Positions 47,068-55,448 of a stretch of DNA of 64,000 bases are shown here, piece by piece. Source of the stretch: Pseudothioclava nitratireducens (GTDB lineage: Bacteria > Pseudomonadota > Alphaproteobacteria > Rhodobacterales > Rhodobacteraceae); NCBI RefSeq assembly GCF_029210495.1, contig NZ_JARGDK010000001.1, positions 92,000 through 155,999 on the forward strand, read 5' to 3'. Both the position numbers and the translations under genes were made by a program. Below the pieces are notes generated by a model, which was not told the DNA's origin, did no database searches, and worked only from the letters and a program-made list of their open reading frames with translations. Within the stretch, counting starts at the first letter, position 1, and each line of letters opens with the position of its first letter.

Positions 47068-48726
47068 TCAGCTTGGATCGCGCCAGCGGTTCACCATCGG
47101 ATAGCGCCGGTCGAGCCAGAAAGCCCGCGTCGTCAGACGTGGTCCCGGTGCCGACTGGAAGCGCTTCCACTCGGAGATATAGAGCAGATGCTCGATCCGC
47201 TTGACGGTGGCGCGGTCGAAGCCGGCGGCGACGATCTCGCCCACGGATTGATCCTCTTCGACGAGCCGTTCAAGGATCGCGTCCAGCACCTCATAGGGCG
47301 GCAGGCTGTCCTGATCTTTCTGGTCCGGGCGCAGCTCTGCCGAGGGCGGCTTATCGATGATCGAGACCGGGATGACCTCCCCGGCGGGTGCTTTCATCCA
47401 CGGGCGGTGGTTCACGTTGCGCCAGCGGCAGGTCTCGAACACACGGGTTTTATACAGGTCCTTCAGCGGGTTATAGCCACCCGCCATGTCGCCATAGATG
47501 GTGCAATAGCCCACAGCGACCTCGGATTTATTGCCCGTGGTCAGCAGCATCGAGCCGAACTTGTTCGAAATCGCCATGAGCATCACGCCGCGCAGGCGCG
47601 ACTGGATATTCTCTTCGGTGACATCGGGCTTGGTGCCAGCCATCAGATGCGCGAGCGCCCCCTCGACCGCATGGCGGCTCTCTTCGATCGAGACAGTATC
47701 GAGACGCGTCCCCAGACGCCCCGCGATATCGGCGGCATCGTCGAGCGAGCTTTGCGAGGTGTATTCCGAGGGCAGCATCACGCAATGCACATTCTCGGGG
47801 CCGAGCGCATCGGCGGCAATCACCGCCACCAGCGCCGAGTCGATCCCGCCAGAAAGGCCCAGCACGACTTTCGAAAAGCCCGATTTCGCCAGATAGTCGT
47901 GCAGCCCCATGACCATCGCGCGGTAGTCCTGCTCCCAGTCGTCGGGCTGCGGGTCCATGCGACCGGGCAGCGCGCGCCAGCCCTCGGCCCCGCGTTCGAA
48001 ATCAATATGATCCACGATCTCTTCCCAGGGCGCGAAATGCGCGGCCATCTGCCCATGCGGATTGAGCACGAAGCTCGACCCGTCGAAAAGCTGATCGTCC
48101 TGACCGCCCAGCGCGTTGAGGTAAACCACGGGCAGACCCGTTTCGACCACCCGCGAGACGATCACGTTCATCCGCAGATCGAGCTTGCCGCGGCGATAGG
48201 GCGAGCCGTTCGGGATCAGAAGGATCTCGGCGCCGGTCTCCTCCAGCGTCTCGGCCACATCGGGGTGCCACGCGTCCTCGCAGACCGGGGTGCCGATCCG
48301 CAGCGGCCCGATCCGGTAAGGCCCCGAAATCGGCCCGGAATCAAAGAGGCGCATCTCGTCGAACACATCGTCATGCGGCAGGTGATGCTTGAGCATCCGC
48401 GCACGCACCGCGCCCTCTTCGATCACCCAATAGGCGTTGTAATGGCCGCTTTCGTCCCAATAGGGCCCGCCGATCCCCAGCGCCGGACCATCCACGATCC
48501 GCTGCGCCAGAGCCGCCATCTGCGCCATCGCGTCATGGACGAAGGCAGGCTTCAGCACGAGGTCCTGCGTCTGATAGCCGGTCAGGAACATCTCGGGCAA
48601 CGCGACCATATCGGCCCCGGCCGCCTTGCCTTCGAGCCAGGCCTGATAGGCCTTCTCGGCATTGGCCGCCAAGGCGCCCACGGTCGGGTTGAGCTGCGCG
48701 AGCGTCAGACGAAAGCGATCGGCCAT
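47068..48726 (-). CDS. nadE: Glutamine-dependent NAD+ synthase
   Basis: Converts nicotinate adenine dinucleotide to NAD+ using glutamine nitrogen. The 552-residue protein joins an N-terminal nitrilase-type glutaminase (Glu in LPEMFLTGYQ, Lys in KHHLPHDDVFDE, Cys in PVCEDAWHPD) to an ammonia-dependent synthase (LGLSGGIDSALVAVIAADALG; TTGNKSEVAVGYCTIYGDMAGGYN). Both domains are complete. An AGGA lies before the ATG at 48726. It is divergent from the MORN-repeat gene. Confidence 0.96.
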   Translation of the reverse strand: MADRFRLTLAQLNPTVGALAANAEKAYQAWLEGKAAGADMVALPEMFLTGYQTQDLVLKPAFVHDAMAQMAALAQRIVDGPALGIGGPYWDESGHYNAYWVIEEGAVRARMLKHHLPHDDVFDEMRLFDSGPISGPYRIGPLRIGTPVCEDAWHPDVAETLEETGAEILLIPNGSPYRRGKLDLRMNVIVSRVVETGLPVVYLNALGGQDDQLFDGSSFVLNPHGQMAAHFAPWEEIVDHIDFERGAEGWRALPGRMDPQPDDWEQDYRAMVMGLHDYLAKSGFSKVVLGLSGGIDSALVAVIAADALGPENVHCVMLPSEYTSQSSLDDAADIAGRLGTRLDTVSIEESRHAVEGALAHLMAGTKPDVTEENIQSRLRGVMLMAISNKFGSMLLTTGNKSEVAVGYCTIYGDMAGGYNPLKDLYKTRVFETCRWRNVNHRPWMKAPAGEVIPVSIIDKPPSAELRPDQKDQDSLPPYEVLDAILERLVEEDQSVGEIVAAGFDRATVKRIEHLLYISEWKRFQSAPGPRLTTRAFWLDRRYPMVNRWRDPS

Positions 48727-48969
48727 CGGCGTCGGGTCCTGTCGGTTGGGTCAGCGATACTCCCCTGATTTAGCAGATGTTCCCCAAGTTGAAAGCGCCG
48801 ATCGGGGGGAAAATGGCGCGGCTTTACGCATCGCGCACCGCTCGCGCGGATGTGGGGGCTCGGCGCTTGTCACGCCCGGCGGCGCGCTTTAGGGTCCGGA
48901 CGGGTTCAGGGGTGGGGATGCAAGCCGGATGGCGCGGCACCCCCTTCGGTCTTGAAGAAGGATCGCATC

Positions 48970-50421
48970 ATGTCGGGCAAAGCTCTTCGCGCATTCACCT
49001 TGTCTCTGGCTGTCGCGGCCGGGTCCGCAGGCATGGCCTTTGCGCAGGATGTCGTGACCAAACAATATGACGATGGCGGGCTCTACGAGGGCACCTTCAA
49101 GAACGGCAAACAGCACGGGCGCGGGACGTACAAGCTCCCCTCCGGCTACGAATACGAGGGGGAATGGGTCGAGGGCGAGATCCGCGGCCAAGGCATCGCC
49201 CGCTTCCCAAATGGCTCTGTCTACGAGGGCAGCTTCGCGCGCGGCAAACCGCATGGGACGGGCAAGATCACCTTCGCCGACGGCGGCACCTACGAAGGTA
49301 CTTGGGACTTCGGCGCGATCACCGGCGAGGGCGTGGCGAATTACGCGAATGGCACCCGCTATACCGGCCAGTTCAAGGGCGCGCTGCATGACGGCCAAGG
49401 CGTGCTCGAGGGCGCGAACGGCTATCGCTACGAGGGCGAGTGGGTCGCGGGCGTCAAGCAGGGCAAGGGCAAGATCAGCTACCCCGATGGCGCGGTCTAC
49501 GAGGGCCAAATGCAGAACGGCCAACGCCACGGCCAGGGCACGCTTACGATGGCGGACGGGCTGACCTATGCGGGCGAGTGGCGCGATGGGCAAATGAACG
49601 GCCTCGGCAAACTCAGCCAGCCTAATGGCGATGTCTACGAAGGCGAGATGTCCAACGGCAAACGCCACGGGCTCGGCAAGGTGACCTATGCCAATGGCGA
49701 CATCTATGACGGGGCCTTCATGCTGGACCAGCGCCACGGGCGCGGCGTGTTCACGGGCACCGATGGCTATGTCTACGATGGCGAATGGGTCGAAGGCCGG
49801 ATTGAAGGGCAAGGCCGTGTCAACTACCCGGATGGCTCGACCTATGAGGGTCAGTTTGTCAACGACTTGCCCGAGGGTCAGGGCAAGATCACCTACCCCG
49901 ACGGCTCAAGCTATGAGGGCGGCTGGCTGGCCGGTGTGATCGAAGGCCAAGGCATTGCACGCTACGCCAACGGGCTGATTTATGAGGGCGAATTCCTCTC
50001 GGCCCGGAACCACGGCAAAGGCAGGATGAGCTACCCTGACGGCTATGTCTACGAAGGCGACTGGGCCGATGGGCAGCGGCATGGGGAGGGCCGGGCGACC
50101 TATGCGGATGGCACCGTTTACGAGGGCAGCTTCGAGGCCGGTCAACGCTCGGGTCAGGGCACGATCACCAAGCCGGACGGATTTTCTTACACGGGCGGCT
50201 GGCGCAACGGCGAGATCGACGGCACCGGTGTTGCGACCTATGCGAATGGCGACGTCTATGAGGGCAACTTCATGCAAGGTAAGCGGCAGGGCGAAGGCAC
50301 CATGCGCTATGCCTCCGGCAAGGTCGAAGCGGGGCGCTGGACCGAAGATGTGCTGACCGAGGAGCGCCCCGTCGAGGAGGCCGCGCCGTCGGAAGCCCCC
50401 GCAGAGGGCACCGCTCAATAG
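48970..50421 (+). CDS. Exported MORN-repeat protein (18 repeats)
   Basis: A 483-residue protein that is almost entirely MORN repeats. After a signal peptide (ALRAFTLSLAVAAGSAGMAFAQ) come 18 units of about 23 residues with the pattern YxGxF/W-x5-G-x-G-x5-P/A-x-G, plus a partial unit, then an acidic Pro/Ala/Glu-rich tail. Units alternate an aromatic after the second Gly (Trp in one, Phe or Met in the next), giving a two-unit period with one slip between units 9 and 10. MORN arrays form extended beta sheets that bind lipids or proteins. No catalytic domain is attached. AAGAAGGA precedes the ATG; upstream in-frame sequence is not signal-like. Confidence 0.85.
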   Translation: MSGKALRAFTLSLAVAAGSAGMAFAQDVVTKQYDDGGLYEGTFKNGKQHGRGTYKLPSGYEYEGEWVEGEIRGQGIARFPNGSVYEGSFARGKPHGTGKITFADGGTYEGTWDFGAITGEGVANYANGTRYTGQFKGALHDGQGVLEGANGYRYEGEWVAGVKQGKGKISYPDGAVYEGQMQNGQRHGQGTLTMADGLTYAGEWRDGQMNGLGKLSQPNGDVYEGEMSNGKRHGLGKVTYANGDIYDGAFMLDQRHGRGVFTGTDGYVYDGEWVEGRIEGQGRVNYPDGSTYEGQFVNDLPEGQGKITYPDGSSYEGGWLAGVIEGQGIARYANGLIYEGEFLSARNHGKGRMSYPDGYVYEGDWADGQRHGEGRATYADGTVYEGSFEAGQRSGQGTITKPDGFSYTGGWRNGEIDGTGVATYANGDVYEGNFMQGKRQGEGTMRYASGKVEAGRWTEDVLTEERPVEEAAPSEAPAEGTAQ

Positions 50422-50449
50422 CAGATTTCGAACATCGGCAGCGCCGGGC

Positions 50450-51097
50450 CTACCAAGGAACCGGCTTGCCTTTGTAATCGAAGAACTGTCCCGATTGCGC
50501 GGGCCCAAGCGCCAGCAACACCTCCAGCAGCGCACGCGCCGCCACCTCGGGTGCCAGCTTTTCGCGCGGGTAGTCGCGGGTGAACTCTGTCTCCACTGTG
50601 CCGGGATGAAGACAAGCGACAACCAATTGAGGATATTTACGTTTCAGCTCGATCGCCGCCGTGTGCAGCAACTGGTTCAGCGCCGCTTTCGCCGTGCGGT
50701 AGCTATACCATCCCCCCAACCCGTTATCGCCAATCGACCCTACCCGCGCCGAGAGCGCCGCGAAATGGGCGGGGCGGTCGCGCGGCAAAAGCCGCGCGGC
50801 ATGTTTGAGGATGAGCGCCGGTCCTACGGCATTCACGAGGAACTGCGCTTGCAGTTCTTCAACCGATAGCTGCGAAAGTGCCTTCTCCGGTGTGCCAAGC
50901 GCGCCGGTCGCCACGAATATCAGATCGAACCCGGGCTCGAGACGCCCGAGATGGCTCTCGACGCTAGCCTCCGAGGTCACGTCAAACCCGTCCGCCCGGC
51001 GCGAAAGCCCGGTCACCGCCCAGCCGTCCGCCTCCAGACACACCCGGATTGCCGACCCGATCCCGCCACTATCGCCCAACACCAATGCCCGCTTCAT
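50450..51097 (-). CDS. Short-chain dehydrogenase/reductase (CsgA-like)
   Basis: A 215-residue classical SDR: the cofactor loop VLGDSGGIGSAI at the N-terminus, VATGALG (NAG-type) in the middle, Ser in LSARVGSIGDN and YSYRTAKAALNQ with the catalytic YxxxK. The C-terminal CLHPGTVETEFTRDY is typical of the C-factor subgroup. Substrate unknown. The ATG at 51097 has AAGGA five bases upstream and is preferred over the GTG at 51118. It lies downstream of putA, 61 bases after that stop. Confidence 0.88.
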   Translation of the reverse strand: MKRALVLGDSGGIGSAIRVCLEADGWAVTGLSRRADGFDVTSEASVESHLGRLEPGFDLIFVATGALGTPEKALSQLSVEELQAQFLVNAVGPALILKHAARLLPRDRPAHFAALSARVGSIGDNGLGGWYSYRTAKAALNQLLHTAAIELKRKYPQLVVACLHPGTVETEFTRDYPREKLAPEVAARALLEVLLALGPAQSGQFFDYKGKPVPW

Positions 51098-51157
51098 CGC
51101 ATCCTTCGCCCCAGTCACGGGGCAAAGGATAAGGCGCGGGCGTGGGGCGGCAAGGGC

Positions 51158-54100
51158 TCAGCCGACCGCCAGCCCACCCGAGAGCAGCGCCGCGTTGCCG
51201 CCGGCAGCGGTCGTATCCACGCACAGATGCCGCTCCAGCAGGACGTGCCCCGCATCCGGGGTCGTCACGATGAGAGGCAGGATCGCGCCGGGCCGCGAAG
51301 CGAGGGCCTGCGCATATGCCGCAGCCCCCTCTCCCCAGTAGAGCGCGCCCGCGAACCCTTCGAGCGTGGCAAGGGCCGTCGCCTCAAGCCGCCCCTGGAC
51401 CTCGACTGCGACACCGCCCAAAGCGCGCACGGCCGATGCCTGCTCTACCACCGCCGCAGGCCCCGGACCGAGGCACAGGATCGGCGCGCGCGGCACCGTC
51501 CGGAGCCGGTTCGACTCGCCCGTCGGGCCGGGCAGGTCCTCTGTCGAGACGATCCGTTCCGGCGCATTCGCTGCCTCGAAGATCGCGGCTTGCACCGCCA
51601 GCGGGTCGGCCTCGGACCCCCAGTTATCCATCGCGCCGGGCATCGCGGCACGCGCGAAACGGCTCAGATAGAGCGGCCCGCCCGCCTTGGGTCCCGTACC
51701 GGAAAGCCCCTCACCGCCAAAGGGTTGCGAGCCGACCACCGCGCCGATCTGGTTGCGGTTCACGTAGACGTTGCCGATATGGAGCCGGTCCGCAATGTCC
51801 TGCACGCGGCTGTCGATCCGTGTATGCAGACCGAAGGTCAGCCCGTAGCCACGTGCGTTGATCGCAGCGATGACCTGATCGAGGTCGCCCGCCGCGAAAC
51901 GCGCGACGTGCAGCACCGGGCCGAAGACCTCGCGCTCCAGCGCCGAGATGCCCGGCACCTCAATCATCGCAGGCGCGACAAAGGTGCCCTGATTGGGCGG
52001 TGTCAGCGCGTGGAGCAGCCGACCATCCGCGCGGGCGGCCGCGATATAGGCGGCGATCTGATCACGGGCCTCGGTATCGATCACCGGCCCCACATCGGTC
52101 GCAAGCGACCACGGATCGCCAAGGCGTAGCTCCTCCATGGCGCCCCGGATCATCGCGATCAGATGAGGTGCGACGTCTTCCTGCACATAGAGACAGCGCA
52201 GCGCCGAACAGCGCTGACCCGCCGACTGGAAAGCCGAGGCAACGACATCGCGCACCGCTTGTTCGGGCAGCGCGGTCGAGTCGACGATCATCGCATTGAG
52301 CCCCCCGGTCTCGGCGATCAGCGGAGCCTCGGGGGCAAGGTTAGCGGCCATCGAACGGCGAATGATTTGCGCGGTCTCGGTCGAGCCGGTGAACACCACG
52401 CCGTCGATGCGCGGGTCAGACGTGAGCGCCGCGCCGACCGTGCCGCCCTGCCCAGGCAGAAGCTGCAATGCGCTTACCGGAACCCCCGCCTTGTGCAGCA
52501 ACTCCGCCCCGATCGCGGCAATGATCGGCGTCTGCTCGGCAGGCTTGGCGAGAACCGCATTGCCCATCGCCAGCGCCGCCGCGATCTGCCCTGTGAAAAT
52601 CGCCAGCGGGAAGTTCCATGGCGAAATCGCGGTGACGCGCCCAAGGGGCTGGGTCTCGCCGCGTGCTTCGGCCTGAGCCGCATAGTAGCGCAGGAAATCG
52701 ACCGCCTCGCGCAACTCGCCCACCGCGTCGGGCAGGGTCTTGCCCGCCTCACGCGCAAGGGCCGCAAAGATCAGGCCGAAATTCTCTTCGTAGAGGTCCG
52801 CCGCCCGGCGCAGCACCTCGGCGCGCGTCGAAACCGGCGCATCCCAAGGCGCGGCCCCCGCCAGCGCAAGGGCCACACAATCGGTATCCGCTTCTTGCAC
52901 CGTGCCGATCTCGGCGCCGGTTGCGGGATTGGTGACGGGAACGGTCACCCCGCTCGCCTCGCCCGCGATCAGCGGACGCGCGGCGGGCAGAACCGCAGCC
53001 GAGCGCGCGGCCTCGATCCGGGCCAGCGTCACCTCATCCGAGAGGTCGAACCCGGTCGAATTCGTCCGTTCCGGCGCAAAGAGATCGGCGGGTTTCGACA
53101 GGCCTGCGGGCGGGCGGGCCATGGCCAGCGCATCAAACGGGTCGCGCGCGATTTCCTCGGGCGTGACCTCGGTATCGACGATCTGGTTCACGAAGGACGA
53201 ATTCGCGCCGTTCTCGAGCAGCCGCCGCACGAGATAGGCCAGCAAGTCCCGATGCGCGCCGACCGGCGCATAGATGCGGCAACGGCTCCCCGCTTCCTTG
53301 AGCACCATATCATGCAGCCGCTCGCCCATGCCGTGAAGCCGCTGGAACTCGAAGGGCGCATCGCCAGCCATCTCGAGGATCGCGGCCACGCTATGCGCAT
53401 TATGCGTCGCAAATTGCGGATAGAGGCGCGAGGCCTCCAGAAGCTTGCGCGCATTGCACAGGTAGCTGACATCGGTCGCGGTTTTGGTCGTGAAGAGCGG
53501 GAAGTCGGGATGCCCCTCGACCTGCGCGCGCTTCATCTCACTATCCCAATAGGCCCCTTTCACCAAGCGCACCATGAGCTTGCGATCCAGCGCCTCGGCC
53601 GTCTCTTGCAGCCAGTCGATCACCCCGCCCGCGCGCTTGCCATAGGCCTGCACGACGACGCCGAACCCGTCCCAGCCCGCCAGTTCCGGGCCAGCCAGAA
53701 CCGCCCCGATGACGCGGAGCGACAGGGTCAGCCGGTCCTGTTCCTCCGCGTCGATATTGAAGCCCATATTCGCCGCGCGGGCCTGACGGGCGAGCGCAGT
53801 GACCACCGGCACGAGTTCCGCCATCACCCGGTCTTCCTGCGCGACCTGATAGCGCGGATGCAGCGCCGAGAGCTTCACCGAAATCCCCGGATTGTCGCGC
53901 ACCGAGCCGTGGGTGCAGGCCGCGGCGATGGCCGTCATCGCATCGGCATAGGCGCGGGCATAGCGCGCCGCGTCGCCCGCCGTCATCGCCGCCTCACCCA
54001 GCATGTCGTAGCTGTAGGTGTAGCCCTTGGCCTCTTGCGCGCGCGCGCGGGTCAGCGCGTCGCCAATGGTCTGGCCAAGCACGAATTGCCGCCCCATTTC

Positions 54101-54601
54101 CTTCATCGCGCGCGACACGGCCGAACGGATTACCGGCTCGCCCAGCCGCTTGATCGCGCCGCGCAGCGTGCCCGCCAGCCCCGGCTTCGGGTCTTCGAGC
54201 ACCCGGCCCGTCAGCATCAGGGCCCAGGTCGAGGCATTGACCAGCGAGGACGAGGCCTCACCCAGATGCCGCCCCCAGTCCGAGGGCGCGATCTTGTCCT
54301 CGATCAACTCGTCGATGGTCTCGCGGTCCGGCACGCGCAGCATCGCCTCCGCCAGACACATCAACGCCACGCCCTCGCGGGTCGAAAGCCCGTATTCGGC
54401 GAGGAAATGTTCCATGAGCGTCGGCGCGGTCTCGGCGCGGATGCGGGCGATATAGCCAGCCGCACGCTTGGAGATGCGCGCGCGGACCTCGGGCGCAGGT
54501 GCGAATGCGGCCACCAGATCGGCGAGCACATCGTCCTCGGCGCGGAATTTCAGACCGTCGAGGGCGGTCGGCTGCGGGGCGGAAACCGGGAGGTGGATCA
54601 T
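51158..54601 (-). CDS. putA: Bifunctional proline dehydrogenase/glutamate semialdehyde dehydrogenase
   Basis: Oxidises proline to glutamate, passing electrons to quinone at the membrane. The 1147 residues comprise an alpha-helical arm, the PRODH barrel (RLVKGAYWDSEMKRAQ; APVGAHRDLLAYLVRRLLENGANSSFV), the aldehyde dehydrogenase (ISPWNFPLAIFTGQIAAAL; Glu in AETGGLNAM; Cys in SAGQRCSALR) and a C-terminal ALDH-like dimerisation domain (CVDTTAAGGNAALL), as in type B PutA. There is no N-terminal ribbon-helix-helix domain, so it does not regulate itself; the divergent Lrp-type PutR does. AGAGG precedes the ATG at 54601. Confidence 0.97.
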   Translation of the reverse strand: MIHLPVSAPQPTALDGLKFRAEDDVLADLVAAFAPAPEVRARISKRAAGYIARIRAETAPTLMEHFLAEYGLSTREGVALMCLAEAMLRVPDRETIDELIEDKIAPSDWGRHLGEASSSLVNASTWALMLTGRVLEDPKPGLAGTLRGAIKRLGEPVIRSAVSRAMKEMGRQFVLGQTIGDALTRARAQEAKGYTYSYDMLGEAAMTAGDAARYARAYADAMTAIAAACTHGSVRDNPGISVKLSALHPRYQVAQEDRVMAELVPVVTALARQARAANMGFNIDAEEQDRLTLSLRVIGAVLAGPELAGWDGFGVVVQAYGKRAGGVIDWLQETAEALDRKLMVRLVKGAYWDSEMKRAQVEGHPDFPLFTTKTATDVSYLCNARKLLEASRLYPQFATHNAHSVAAILEMAGDAPFEFQRLHGMGERLHDMVLKEAGSRCRIYAPVGAHRDLLAYLVRRLLENGANSSFVNQIVDTEVTPEEIARDPFDALAMARPPAGLSKPADLFAPERTNSTGFDLSDEVTLARIEAARSAAVLPAARPLIAGEASGVTVPVTNPATGAEIGTVQEADTDCVALALAGAAPWDAPVSTRAEVLRRAADLYEENFGLIFAALAREAGKTLPDAVGELREAVDFLRYYAAQAEARGETQPLGRVTAISPWNFPLAIFTGQIAAALAMGNAVLAKPAEQTPIIAAIGAELLHKAGVPVSALQLLPGQGGTVGAALTSDPRIDGVVFTGSTETAQIIRRSMAANLAPEAPLIAETGGLNAMIVDSTALPEQAVRDVVASAFQSAGQRCSALRCLYVQEDVAPHLIAMIRGAMEELRLGDPWSLATDVGPVIDTEARDQIAAYIAAARADGRLLHALTPPNQGTFVAPAMIEVPGISALEREVFGPVLHVARFAAGDLDQVIAAINARGYGLTFGLHTRIDSRVQDIADRLHIGNVYVNRNQIGAVVGSQPFGGEGLSGTGPKAGGPLYLSRFARAAMPGAMDNWGSEADPLAVQAAIFEAANAPERIVSTEDLPGPTGESNRLRTVPRAPILCLGPGPAAVVEQASAVRALGGVAVEVQGRLEATALATLEGFAGALYWGEGAAAYAQALASRPGAILPLIVTTPDAGHVLLERHLCVDTTAAGGNAALLSGGLAVG

Positions 54602-54639
54602 GGAAGACCTCTGCGAGCTGAGATACCCCATGATAGCAC

Positions 54640-54680
54640 TGCCAGTCTGGTCGTTTCCTCCAATCTATGCCAATCTGGCA
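54640..54680. promoter_or_regulatory. Candidate PutR operators (two related sites)
   Basis: TGCCAATCTGGCA at 54668-54680 is a 5-3-5 inverted repeat; TGCCAGTCTGGTC at 54640-54652 is a close relative 28 bases away. They lie in the 117-bp putA-putR gap, one over the -35 region of the putR promoter and one close to the putA side. The arrangement suits an Lrp-type dimer pair. Confidence 0.5.
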
Positions 54681-54691
54681 GCACAGAAGAC

Positions 54692-54697
54692 TATAAT
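54692..54697 (+). promoter_or_regulatory. putR -10 element
   Basis: TATAAT at 54692-54697 is a perfect sigma-70 -10 hexamer, 21 bases before the putR ATG. The region 17 bases upstream has no good -35 and is covered by the candidate operator, fitting autoregulation. Confidence 0.55.
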
Positions 54698-54718
54698 TAT
54701 GCGAAATAGGCAGGCCAA

Positions 54719-55192
54719 ATGACCAGTGATCTCGACAGCTATGACCGCAAGATCCTGTCGCTCCTGACGCGCGACGCCCGTATGCCGGTGGCGCAGATCA
54801 GCCAGCAGATCGGCCTGTCGAAAACCCCGGTCGCGGCGCGCATCAAGCGAATGGAGGAGAGCGGGCTGATCGCGGGCTACCGCGCGATCCTGTCCACCGT
54901 GCAGCTTGGCCTGAGCCATATCGCCTTTGTCGAGGTCAAGCTGACCGACACCCGCGAAAGCAGCCTGCGCGCCTTTAATGCTGCGGTCAAAAAGGTGCCG
55001 GAGATCGCGGAATGCCACATGATCGCGGGCGGCTATGACTACCTGCTCAAGGTTCGCACCAGCAGCATCGAGGCCTACCGCATCGTCATGGGCCAGCAGA
55101 TCTCGGCCCTGCCCCATGTGCTCACCACCTCAACCTATGTCGCGATGGAAACCGTCGTCGAACAGACCAATCCCCCGATGTCGACCATCTGA
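54719..55192 (+). CDS. putR: Lrp/AsnC-type proline-responsive regulator
   Basis: A 157-residue Lrp-family protein: N-terminal HTH (LDSYDRKILSLLTRDARMPVAQISQQIGLSKTPVAARIKRMEESG) and C-terminal RAM effector domain (VEVKLTDTRESSLRAFNAAVKKVPEIAECHMIAGGYDYLLKV). Divergent from putA, it matches PutR of Rhodobacter and Agrobacterium, which activates putA when proline is present. Position supports that role; the symbol rests on context and family. Confidence 0.88.
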   Translation: MTSDLDSYDRKILSLLTRDARMPVAQISQQIGLSKTPVAARIKRMEESGLIAGYRAILSTVQLGLSHIAFVEVKLTDTRESSLRAFNAAVKKVPEIAECHMIAGGYDYLLKVRTSSIEAYRIVMGQQISALPHVLTTSTYVAMETVVEQTNPPMSTI

Positions 55193-55236
55193 GATTTCCT
55201 CTTTTCATCCCGCAATGAGCGGCTATAGTCGCCCCC

Positions 55237-55326
55237 ATGACACGCAGCATCGCATATGTTTCGACCCGGACCGCGCATTCGCGCGGCCTGTCGCTGCGCG
55301 GTCTCCTTCTTCTTAGCAGCCTCTGA
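55237..55326 (+). CDS. leuL: Leucine-rich leader peptide of leuA
   Basis: A 29-codon ORF ending GLLLLSSL: seven of its residues are Leu, including four in a row (CTC CTT CTT CTT) just before the stop. It precedes a three-hairpin attenuator and leuA, the classical layout of leucine attenuation. No Shine-Dalgarno sequence precedes the ATG, and a TATAGT hexamer at 55224-55229 would place the transcript start at or beside the ATG, so translation may be leaderless. Too short for ordinary gene finding, but the codon content and position are convincing. Confidence 0.8.
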   Translation: MTRSIAYVSTRTAHSRGLSLRGLLLLSSL

Positions 55327-55335
55327 GCGTGCCCT

Positions 55336-55413
55336 TCGGGCGCGACCGCTCGGAGGTAGCCAGCGCCCGATCCCCTCAAAGCCCAAGCGAGCCGCTGGCC
55401 TTTGAGGGTCTTT
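55336..55413 (+). promoter_or_regulatory. Transcription attenuator of leuA
   Basis: Three mutually exclusive pairings can be traced. Pause hairpin: TCGGGCGC (55336-55343) with GCGCCCGA (55363-55370). Antiterminator: GCCAGCG (55359-55365) with CGCTGGC (55393-55399). Terminator: CCCTCAAAG (55373-55381) with CTTTGAGGG (55400-55408), then TCTTTC. The antiterminator's 5' strand overlaps the pause hairpin's 3' strand, and its 3' strand abuts that of the terminator and lies inside the terminator hairpin. A ribosome stalled on the Leu codons would free the antiterminator and let leuA be transcribed. Confidence 0.8.
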
Positions 55414-55448
55414 CACGCTAAAGCCACTGCAAAGAAGAGACGAGACCA

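Noticed and set aside
52163..54709. 848-codon plus-strand frame opposite putA
   Set aside because: putA motifs and the divergent putR leave no room for it; its composition is His/Arg-rich with no domain.
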